A DNA stretch of 64,000 nt from JACJXF01 sp964404825 (GTDB taxonomy: Bacteria > Bacteroidota > Bacteroidia > Bacteroidales > GCA-2748055), in assembly GCA_964404825.1 (NCBI GenBank), contig CAYOLQ010000004.1, forward strand, positions 11,300 to 75,299. Direction: 5' to 3'. The notes below the pieces were generated by a model. The model saw only the letters and a list, made by a program, of their open reading frames with translations. It did no database searches and had not been told where the DNA came from. Each line of letters starts with the position of its first letter. The stretch's first letter is position 1. Shown one piece after another: positions 50,356 to 57,955 of the stretch. The position numbers and the translations under genes were made by a program.

Positions 50356-53100
50356 ATGCAAAAAAAATATTCCGTAATCCTTATTATATTTGGATTTTTC
50401 TTCCCGTTATTCCTTAGCGCCCAGCTAATTACCAGCGATCCGCTGATTCCTGTTGCAAGCCAGCCGGTGAATCTGTATTTCCACTCTGATCTCGAAACAG
50501 GAACCCTTAAAAATTATACAGGCGAACTTTATGTTCATACCGGAGTTATCCTATCCGATGGAACCCAATGGCAAAATGTTATAGGATCGTGGGGAAATAA
50601 CACAAGTCAGCCAAAACTACAATATGAGGGTTCATATACCTATAAATTAAGCATTACCCCCGATATTTACACATTCTATTCAGTACCACTTAATAAAACA
50701 ATTCAAAAAATTGCTCTCGTTGTCCGAAGTGCCGAAACGCCTATTAAACAAACTGCAGATTTGTTTGTGCCGGTATTCGCAGAAGGTCTGAATGTCAATT
50801 TTTCTATTCCGGAAGAACGAAGCGGAATAGTAGAACTTAACGAAATGGTTCCGGTTACGGCTAATGCCAGCGCATCTGACAGCATGGCCCTTTTTAAAAA
50901 CGGAACATACATAAAAAGTACAAAAATATCACAAACCCTCAGTCATACATTTTCAGCCAGTGAATATGGCGAAAATCAGGTCGTTGTTAAGGCTTTTCTG
51001 GCAAATGAAACGGTTTCAGACACATTTTTCTACTTTGTAAGACCTGCACCGGTTGTACAGTCTCTGCCTGTCGGAACTAAAGACGGAATCAATTATATAT
51101 CAGACAATTCGGTTATTTTGTGTTTATATGCACCTTCCAAATCGTTTGTTTTTGTTCCGGGGGATTTCTCTAACTGGACAGCAAACGCCTCCACCTATAT
51201 GAAGCGCACTCCCGATACTCAGCGTTACTGGTTACAAATTGACGGACTCGTTCCCGGTAAGGAGTATGCTTATCAGTATCTTGTTGACGGAAATCTCCTG
51301 ATTGGAGATCCTTATACCGATAAAATTCTGGATCCATGGAATGATGAGTGGATAAGCAGTACAACATATCCCAACCTTAAACCATATCCCAAAGGACTTA
51401 CAACCGGAATTGTAAGTGTTTTTCAGACTGCACAGACACCGTTTGTCTGGAAGCATAACGATTTTACTCCTGTTCCAAATGAACAGGCCGTTATTTATGA
51501 ACTCCTTCTTCGCGATTTTCTTGCGGCACATGACTGGAAAACACTGACAGATACATTGAATTATTTCAGCAAGCTGGGAGTAACAGCTTTGGAAATTATG
51601 CCTTTCAATGAGTTTGAAGGCAATGAGAGCTGGGGGTATAATCCTTCCTATTATTTTGCTCCCGATAAATATTACGGACCAAAAAACGATCTTAAAGCTT
51701 TTGTTGATTCGTGCCACAGCCGGGGAATAGCCGTAATTATGGATATGGTGCTGAATCATTCTTACGGACAAAGTCCCCTCGTACAACTTTACTGGAACTC
51801 CACCCTGAACCAACCGGCTGCAAATAATCCATGGTACAATCAGACCTCGCCCAATACTGCATATTCATGGGGATACGACTTTAATCATGAGTATCAGACA
51901 ACCAAAGATTTTGTTGATCGGGTAACGGCATACTGGATGAATGAATACAAGATAGACGGATACCGCTTTGATTTCACCAAAGGATTTACAAACACACCTG
52001 GTGATGGCAGCGCGTATGACGCTAAAAGAATCACAATTCTGAAAAGAATGGCCGACAAAATCTGGCAGGTAAATCCGGATGCATATGTAATTCTGGAACA
52101 CTTTGCCGATAATTCCGAAGAAACGGTCCTGGCCAATTATGGGATGATGATTTGGGGCAATATCAATTACAATTACAATGAGGCTGCAATGGGCTATAAC
52201 GAATCAGGAAAATCTGATTTTAACTGGGTTTCATATAAAAACAGAGGCTGGCAAAGCCCTAATCTTGTTGGTTATATGGAGAGTCACGATGAAGAGCGTA
52301 TAATGTTTAAAACAATTGCATATGGAAATGCTTCAGGTACCTATAATACTAAGTTACTGCCTGTTGCGTTGCGTAGGATGGAGCTGGCGGCAGCTTTTTT
52401 CCTGACAGTACCCGGGCCAAAAATGATTTGGCAATTCGGAGAAATGGGATATGATATCTCCATCGATTATAATGGAAGAGTTGGCAACAAGCCTATCCAC
52501 TGGGACTACCTGACCACCCGTCCCCGCCTGAATCCTGTTTTTTCCAGTCTGATCCACCTGAAAACGCAGGAGCCGGCATTTTCTACCACAGATTTTACCT
52601 TGTCGGTTAGCAGTGCGGTGAAACGTATCGAGTTGAACCATGCAGACATGGACGTAAGGATTATCGGAAACTTTGATGTGGTTAGCCAGCCGGCTAATCC
52701 AAACTTCAGTAAAACAGGAAACTGGTACGATTATTTTTCGGGGGAGACGCTCGGAGTTACAAATGTAACGGACCCGATTACATTGCTGCCCGGTGAATAC
52801 AGAATTTACACAACAAAGCAATTATCAACTCCCAATTTACCGACATCTGTAAAAAATGAAGGCATCGGGAAGACCGGTATAAATTTATTTCCAAACCCTG
52901 TTGAGGAGGTCCTTTATTTTAATTCAAACTCAACGATAAACACTATTCAGGTAGCGGACATCAGCGGGAGGATTGTAAAAAGAATTAGCCCTGAGGCGAA
53001 GTCTGCGGAAATAGATTTTTCAGGGTTTAATGCAGGAGTATATATGGTAATTATAAATGAAGGAAACGAACGAACTGTGCAAAAGGTAATTAAAAACTGA
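50356..53100 (+). CDS. Secreted alpha-amylase family GH13 enzyme with T9SS sorting domain
   Basis: Encodes 914 residues from the ATG at 50356 (MQKKYSVILIIFGFFFPLFLSAQ, a clear signal peptide; the longer frame from 50314 uses TTG and lacks one). The N-terminal part has two beta-sandwich domains, the second CBM48-like (VFVPGDFSNW ... YQYLVDGNLLIGDPYTDK). The GH13 barrel has region I VIMDMVLNH (about 461), region II DGYRFDFTKG with the nucleophile Asp (about 535), region III VILEHF with the acid Glu (about 578) and region IV MESHDE (about 640). A C-terminal T9SS type A domain starts at INLFPNPVEE. It cleaves alpha-1,4-glucans outside the cell for SusCD. Confidence 0.93.
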   Translation: MQKKYSVILIIFGFFFPLFLSAQLITSDPLIPVASQPVNLYFHSDLETGTLKNYTGELYVHTGVILSDGTQWQNVIGSWGNNTSQPKLQYEGSYTYKLSITPDIYTFYSVPLNKTIQKIALVVRSAETPIKQTADLFVPVFAEGLNVNFSIPEERSGIVELNEMVPVTANASASDSMALFKNGTYIKSTKISQTLSHTFSASEYGENQVVVKAFLANETVSDTFFYFVRPAPVVQSLPVGTKDGINYISDNSVILCLYAPSKSFVFVPGDFSNWTANASTYMKRTPDTQRYWLQIDGLVPGKEYAYQYLVDGNLLIGDPYTDKILDPWNDEWISSTTYPNLKPYPKGLTTGIVSVFQTAQTPFVWKHNDFTPVPNEQAVIYELLLRDFLAAHDWKTLTDTLNYFSKLGVTALEIMPFNEFEGNESWGYNPSYYFAPDKYYGPKNDLKAFVDSCHSRGIAVIMDMVLNHSYGQSPLVQLYWNSTLNQPAANNPWYNQTSPNTAYSWGYDFNHEYQTTKDFVDRVTAYWMNEYKIDGYRFDFTKGFTNTPGDGSAYDAKRITILKRMADKIWQVNPDAYVILEHFADNSEETVLANYGMMIWGNINYNYNEAAMGYNESGKSDFNWVSYKNRGWQSPNLVGYMESHDEERIMFKTIAYGNASGTYNTKLLPVALRRMELAAAFFLTVPGPKMIWQFGEMGYDISIDYNGRVGNKPIHWDYLTTRPRLNPVFSSLIHLKTQEPAFSTTDFTLSVSSAVKRIELNHADMDVRIIGNFDVVSQPANPNFSKTGNWYDYFSGETLGVTNVTDPITLLPGEYRIYTTKQLSTPNLPTSVKNEGIGKTGINLFPNPVEEVLYFNSNSTINTIQVADISGRIVKRISPEAKSAEIDFSGFNAGVYMVIINEGNERTVQKVIKN

Positions 53101-53114
53101 ATTCCCCGGGGCAA

Positions 53115-53759
53115 ATGGATACACTAAAAGGAATCAAAAATATTATCTTCGATCTGGGTGGTGTAGTTATAAATCTCGATTTTAAACGCACAGTTAAGGA
53201 ATTCAACGCACTTGGTCTTGTGGATATCGACAAAGTTTATACACAGAACAGGCAATTACCATGGTTTGATAATTACGACATTGGCAAAATTAGTTCTGAG
53301 ACCTTTCTATCCGAATTAAGTAAACACCTTAGCCCCGGTACGACTAATGATCAGATTATTCATGCGTGGAATGCAATGTTACTTGATTTCCCGAAGGAAA
53401 GGGCCAGACTGCTCCTGGATTTAAGAAGCCGTTACCGCACCTTCCTGTTAAGCAACACCAATGAAATTCACATAGGGTACTATCTCGATCTTATCCGGAA
53501 ATGGTACGGAGAGGATGCGATGGAAAGATTTTTCGAAAAAACGTATTATTCAAATCGAATAGGCATGCGTAAACCGGAAAAGGAAACCTTCGAATTTGTA
53601 ATCAATGAGAACGCCCTGATTACATCCGAAACAATGTTTATCGATGATACCCTTCAGCATGTTGAAGGCGCCAGGTTGGCAGGTTTACGGGCCTATCATC
53701 TGCAGGCTCCGGAGACGATTATTGATTTGTTTGGTTCACACGGGATAAGTGACAAGTGA
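53115..53759 (+). CDS. HAD hydrolase, YihX-like
   Basis: Encodes 214 residues of HAD subfamily IA with cap 1. Motif I is IFDLGGVVINLD (catalytic D13; the second acid is Gly, as in YihX), motif II is LLSNTNE, motif III has K in GMRKPEKETF and motif IV is FIDDT. YihX of E. coli dephosphorylates alpha-glucose 1-phosphate, which fits a maltose/starch locus, although the GH65 product here would be the beta anomer. The gene is 14 bp downstream of the amylase. Its last codons (GISDK-stop, 53742-53759) lie in the terminal repeat of element B, which supplies the stop codon. Confidence 0.85.
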   Translation: MDTLKGIKNIIFDLGGVVINLDFKRTVKEFNALGLVDIDKVYTQNRQLPWFDNYDIGKISSETFLSELSKHLSPGTTNDQIIHAWNAMLLDFPKERARLLLDLRSRYRTFLLSNTNEIHIGYYLDLIRKWYGEDAMERFFEKTYYSNRIGMRKPEKETFEFVINENALITSETMFIDDTLQHVEGARLAGLRAYHLQAPETIIDLFGSHGISDK

Positions 53760-53913
53760 CGAGTGACGAGTGACGAGTGACGAGTGACAAACAAGTGACA
53801 AGTACAAGTAACAAGTGACAAGTAACAAGTAATGAGTAAGTGACAGTGATAAGTATCAGTAACATGTCACTTGTCACTTGTCACATGTCACATCCGTGTC
53901 ACGCGTCACAAGA
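53750..53913. repeat. Left heptamer array of element B (head-to-head)
   Basis: A run of GTGACGA, GTGACAA and degenerate forms (AGTAACA, AGTGATA) up to about 53860, then inverted units TGTCACT, TGTCACA from about 53863 to 53912. The block can fold on itself as a long hairpin. Interspersed AAGTATC-like units show decay. Confidence 0.85.
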
Positions 53914-53975
53914 TAAATAAATAGCTTTCAACGCTGATTTTTAAATTTTGCAGCCATAAATATTAAACGGAATTT

Positions 53976-54338
53976 ATGGAAGCAGGAATTAAATCTCATA
54001 AGGATCTTCATGTTTGGAAGAAATCCATTTCTCTCGTCAAAGAAATATATTCAATAACCAGAAAATTCCCGGAAGAAGAGAGATTTGGCATTATTCAGCA
54101 AATTAGGCGATCGGCTGTTTCTGTTCCAAGCAATATTGCTGAAGGAGCTGGAAGAGCTTCAAAAAAAGAATTTGTTTATTTCCTGTCGATAGCTCAGGGT
54201 TCACTTTCAGAACTTGAAACACAGGTTATTATTTCGAGAGAGTTGGGGTTTGTGGAGGATGTTAAGGATATTGAAGGGTTGATTGGTGTTGTGAGGGCAA
54301 TGATTTGGGGGTTGATGAGGAAGCTGGGGGAATATTGA
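53976..54338 (+). CDS. Four-helix-bundle protein (S23/IVP family), element B
   Basis: Encodes 120 residues, paralogous to the protein at 43575. The shared core is IRRSAVSVPSNIAEGAGRAS (residues 43-62), then KEFVYFLSIAQGSLSELETQ and VIISRELGFVED. The first helix is KDLHVWKKSISLVKEIY. The C-terminus (IWGLMRKLGEY) differs in detail from copy A. As in element A, the gene is alone between inverted arrays. Its expected structure is a basic helical bundle that oligomerises and contacts nucleic acid. The biological role of stand-alone copies is not established. Confidence 0.9.
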   Translation: MEAGIKSHKDLHVWKKSISLVKEIYSITRKFPEEERFGIIQQIRRSAVSVPSNIAEGAGRASKKEFVYFLSIAQGSLSELETQVIISRELGFVEDVKDIEGLIGVVRAMIWGLMRKLGEY

Positions 54339-54341
54339 AAC

Positions 54342-54510
54342 GTGACAAGAGACAAGAGACAAGTGACGAGTGACAGGTGATAAGTGACAGGTAATCGTGA
54401 CTACTCATCACTCGTCACTTGTCACTCGTCACACGTCACTTTTTTCACCCGTCACTTGTCACTCGTCACCCGTCACTTTTTTCACTCGTCACTTTTTTCA
54501 CCCGTCACGT
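54342..54510. repeat. Right heptamer array of element B (head-to-head)
   Basis: Plus-oriented units GTGACAA, GAGACAA, GTGACGA, GTGACAG and variants (54342-54395), then inverted units TCACTCG, TCACTTG and TCACCCG with three TTTTTT-containing spacers (54407-54510). The last unit abuts the ispG stop codon. Confidence 0.85.
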
Positions 54511-56400
54511 TCATCCCCTCTCCACCCACTTCCCATCCGCTCTTATAAGTTCAATCAATTCATTCAACGCATCATCTTCAGAGATTCCCTGTTTAACGAC
54601 TTCACGGCCGCGGTAAAGACTTATTTTACCGGGTCCTGCACCAATATATCCATAATCGGCATCTGCCATTTCTCCCGGTCCGTTAACAATACAGCCCATT
54701 ATAGCTATTTTCAGTCCTGCCAGATGAGAAGTTGATTCTTTGATTTTATGCGACACTTTCTGAAGGTTAAAAAGGGTACGCCCACAACCGGGACAGGAAA
54801 TAAATTCAGTTTTTGAAATGCGCATCCCTGATGATTGCAGGATTCCGAAGGACAATTTTCTGAGGACTGAAGGTTCGAGATCCAGTTTAGTTTCTTCGAT
54901 CCAGATTCCGTCTCCCAGACCTTCGAGGAGAATGGGTCCAAGTTCACCTGAAGATCGGATTAAAAGATCCTCATAACTCTCACAATCATAAGTTTTATGA
55001 AGTATTACGGGCAGCCGGCAATTTCTTTTAGTTAGGGTAGTAAAAAACTGACGTGTTTTAGCAACAACATCCTCTTCGGGGAGATCCAAAATAATGCAGC
55101 CAAGAAAATCGGTATCGATGATTTCAAGGTTCTTGTCATTAGCCTCGCTGAGTTTGATTTTTATGAAGTGTAAGCCAAAAATTTCATTTTTAAACTGTTC
55201 AAATTCACTTATGCTCATCATCGGATAATGATGTGTAAGGCTTTTGTGACGGTCTTTCCAGGCAGCAAAATTACAGATGGAATGAACGGCCTTTCCGGGT
55301 ACTGAAAACCAGTTTTCATCTTCCAGAAATATATAATCCGCTGCTTCAGGGGATGTTTGCAGAATACCGTCGGTTCCTGTATTATACCCTGCTTCAGAAA
55401 GTGGAAATTCTTTTCCGCGGGGATCGCTGATTTTGAGGATAACAATGGGAACATGCCGCCCACCAATGTTTTCAGAAGGAAGCGAAGCTCTTTTTTCATA
55501 AGAGAATTGATTCCAGGTGAATCGTGGATGTATGGATACAGGTAAATCTTTTTTCTCGGACGCGAAGAATTTAACTATTTTTTTTGCAACCGGAATTTCT
55601 TCTTCGGGTTCTTCAGTAAGTGAAACCCTTATGGTATCTCCAATACCATCCTGAAGAAGACTTGCTATTCCGATAACGGATTTTATCCTTCCGTCTTCTC
55701 CTTCCCCGGCCTCGGTAACGCCAAGATGAAAGGGGAAAACCATTCCTTCCGTCTGCATTTTTTTCATCAGTAAGCGGTTTGCGTAAACCATAACGCGGGG
55801 ATTGCTTGCTTTCATGCTTACTGCGAGGTTCCTGCAACCTGCTGAAACAAAAATCCGGATGAACTCCATTGCCGATTCAGCCATCCCTTCAGGAGTATCT
55901 CCATAGCGACTCATAATTCTTTCAGAGAGGGATCCGTGGTTTACACCTATTCTGATCGCGGTATTACGGGATTTGCAGATTTCAAAGAGGGGTTGCAGAA
56001 ACTCTTTTATGGTTGTTAACTCTTTGGTATATTCGGTTGGAGTATATGGTTCCGTCCGGCCTGTTCTGCGGGTTGCGTAATTTCCGGGATTGAGTCTTAC
56101 CTTTTCAACAATCAGTGCTGCTAATTCAGCCACTGAGGGTTTGAAATGCACATCTGCAGCCAGTGGATTTGTATATCCCCTTTTATTCAATTCGTCCCGG
56201 ATCAATCCCAGACACTCAACCTCTTTTAAGCCCTGAGTAGTTAGCCTTACCAACTCCCCACCCGCCTCAATAATTCGGATGCATTGCTCAACAGAGGCCT
56301 GAATATTATCAGTTGGAACATTCGTCATGGATTGAACCATTACAGGATGATCCCCTCCAACAGAGAGGTTACCAATTTTTATTTCGAGGGATTTTGGCAA
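54511..56400 (-). CDS. ispG: 4-hydroxy-3-methylbut-2-enyl diphosphate synthase, long form
   Basis: Encodes a 629-residue [4Fe-4S] enzyme of the MEP pathway converting MEcPP to HMBPP. The N-terminal TIM barrel begins VGGDHPVMVQSMTNVPTDN and has VRLNPGNYA and GVNHGSLSERI. A large insertion (about residues 290-510) separates it from the iron-sulfur domain, the plant/Bacteroidota long architecture. Iron-sulfur ligands are in SCPGCGRT (about 533) and MGCIVNGPGE (about 568). The C-terminus (GKWVERG) ends directly at element B; the stop TGA is followed at once by ACGTGACGGG repeat DNA. ispD is at 14309. Confidence 0.95.
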   Translation of the reverse strand: MPKSLEIKIGNLSVGGDHPVMVQSMTNVPTDNIQASVEQCIRIIEAGGELVRLTTQGLKEVECLGLIRDELNKRGYTNPLAADVHFKPSVAELAALIVEKVRLNPGNYATRRTGRTEPYTPTEYTKELTTIKEFLQPLFEICKSRNTAIRIGVNHGSLSERIMSRYGDTPEGMAESAMEFIRIFVSAGCRNLAVSMKASNPRVMVYANRLLMKKMQTEGMVFPFHLGVTEAGEGEDGRIKSVIGIASLLQDGIGDTIRVSLTEEPEEEIPVAKKIVKFFASEKKDLPVSIHPRFTWNQFSYEKRASLPSENIGGRHVPIVILKISDPRGKEFPLSEAGYNTGTDGILQTSPEAADYIFLEDENWFSVPGKAVHSICNFAAWKDRHKSLTHHYPMMSISEFEQFKNEIFGLHFIKIKLSEANDKNLEIIDTDFLGCIILDLPEEDVVAKTRQFFTTLTKRNCRLPVILHKTYDCESYEDLLIRSSGELGPILLEGLGDGIWIEETKLDLEPSVLRKLSFGILQSSGMRISKTEFISCPGCGRTLFNLQKVSHKIKESTSHLAGLKIAIMGCIVNGPGEMADADYGYIGAGPGKISLYRGREVVKQGISEDDALNELIELIRADGKWVERG

Positions 56401-56417
56401 GTTATTGAGTTAACAGA

Positions 56418-57881
56418 TTATTCCCATTCCCAGACAGTTCCATTTTTTCCATCTTTGATAACCACTCCAAGGGCTTTTAGTTCATCACGGATCTTATCGG
56501 ATGTAGAAAAGTCTTTTTTGTCTTTGGCCTCGGTCCGAAGATTGAGTATAAAATCAACAAGACGGGTTGCCGCATTGCTGTTTTGCGAATCTTCCTCATC
56601 CAGAAGACCAAGGATGTCAAAAACAATACAATGATAAAAAGATTTCAGTTTAATAAGATCATCTTTAGTAATACTTTCTTTTTTATCAGCGAGGGAGTTT
56701 ATAATCCGCACGCCGTCGAACAAGCATGCGATTGCTACGGGGCTGTTCAGGTCGTCATCCAGTGCCTCAAAAGCTCCAGTAATAATTTTGTCCGGATCAA
56801 AACTGCTTGTTTCTCCCGGAACGACTCTATCGAGTGTTTTAATTGCGCTGACTAATCTTTTGAGTCCTTTTTCAGCAGCCTGAAGCGCCTCGTTCGAAAA
56901 ATCAAGAGTACTTCTGTAGTGAGCCTGAAGTATAAAAAACCTCACTGTCATCGGACTGTAGGCAGAAGAAAGCAGCTCGTTGTTACCACTGAAAAAGTCA
57001 TCCAGATTAATAAAATTTCCGAGAGACTTGCCCATTTTCTGGCCGTTAACGGTAATCATATTATTATGCATCCAGTATTTCACGGTTTCGTGACCTGTTG
57101 CAGCAACAGATTGAGCTATTTCACACTCATGGTGTGGGAAAAGAAGGTCCATTCCTCCCCCGTGAATATCAAAAGTATTTCCAAGATATTTCTGGCTCAT
57201 AGCCGAGCACTCAAGATGCCATCCGGGAAATCCATCACTCCATTCCGATGGCCAATGCATAATATGTGCAGGGCCGGCCTTTTTCCATATGGCAAAATCG
57301 AGAGGATTGTGTTTTTCATCTTGCCCTTCCAGTTCGCGGGTATTTGAAAGCATATCCTCTGTTTTCCGACCTGAAAGTTTACCGTAATTGTGTTTTTTAT
57401 CGTATTTCTCCACGTCGAAATATACCGAACCATTTGATTCGTAAGCAAATCCGGCGTCGATAATTTGTTTGACCAGGGCAATCTGTTCGATAATATGTCC
57501 TGATGCCTGGGGCTCTATACTGGGTGGTAACACGTTTAGCCGGGCGGTAAGATCGTGATAACGATTTGTGTAATACTGTGCAATTTCCATTGGCTCCAGC
57601 TTCTCTGCTTTTGCTTTTTTTGCAATTTTATCATCACCGGCATCGGCGTCATTTTCCAGATGTCCAACATCGGTAATATTCCTTACATAGCGTACTTTAT
57701 AGCCCAGGTATTTAAGATACCGGAATAGCAGATCAAATGTGATAGCAGGCCGGGCGTGGCCCAGGTGTGGGTCGCCGTATACAGTAGGTCCGCAGACGTA
57801 AAGTCCGACGTGCGGGGGATTTAGTGGGATGAACTCTTCCTTCTTACGGGAGAGACTATTGTAAATACTCAGTTTTCTCAT
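56418..57881 (-). CDS. cysS: Cysteinyl-tRNA synthetase
   Basis: Encodes 487 residues from the ATG at 57881 (MRKLSIYNSLSRKKEEF). The longer frame to 58028 adds an improbable hydrophobic N-terminus and runs into the divergent rnr gene. Zinc ligands and catalytic motifs are LYVCGPTVYGDPHLGHARP with the HIGH-like HLGH, WHLECSAMS, HHECEIAQS and the KMSKS-like KMGKSLGN, where the Ser of KMSKS is Gly. The C-terminal anticodon domain (RDELKALGVVIKD) is normal. It is 17 bp upstream of ispG on the same strand, so the two may be co-transcribed. Confidence 0.95.
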   Translation of the reverse strand: MRKLSIYNSLSRKKEEFIPLNPPHVGLYVCGPTVYGDPHLGHARPAITFDLLFRYLKYLGYKVRYVRNITDVGHLENDADAGDDKIAKKAKAEKLEPMEIAQYYTNRYHDLTARLNVLPPSIEPQASGHIIEQIALVKQIIDAGFAYESNGSVYFDVEKYDKKHNYGKLSGRKTEDMLSNTRELEGQDEKHNPLDFAIWKKAGPAHIMHWPSEWSDGFPGWHLECSAMSQKYLGNTFDIHGGGMDLLFPHHECEIAQSVAATGHETVKYWMHNNMITVNGQKMGKSLGNFINLDDFFSGNNELLSSAYSPMTVRFFILQAHYRSTLDFSNEALQAAEKGLKRLVSAIKTLDRVVPGETSSFDPDKIITGAFEALDDDLNSPVAIACLFDGVRIINSLADKKESITKDDLIKLKSFYHCIVFDILGLLDEEDSQNSNAATRLVDFILNLRTEAKDKKDFSTSDKIRDELKALGVVIKDGKNGTVWEWE

Positions 57882-57955
57882 TTCGAAAATTACGAAGTGT
57901 AAAAATATGAATTTGAACAGAGAAAGCCGTAACTTGTGGTAATTAAAAATTTGAA

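Larger units (their letters stand above)
53742..54518 (+). mobile_element. Putative S23/four-helix-bundle element B
   Basis: The same plan as element A, with 7-bp units. The left block (53750-53913) reads GTGACGA/GTGACAA then turns into complementary TCACTTG/TCACATG units. The ORF is at 53976-54338, and the right block (54342-54510) again goes from GTGACAA to TCACTCG. Ends GGGATAAGTGAC (53742-53753) and GTCACGTTCATCCC (54505-54518) are imperfect inverted matches. It lies exactly between the convergent stops of the HAD gene and ispG. The mobile nature is inferred. Confidence 0.55.

Noticed and set aside
54397..54735. ORF of 112 codons rich in T, H, S and V
   Set aside because: It is translation of the TCACTCG repeat array running antisense into ispG; the amino acid composition follows the repeat.
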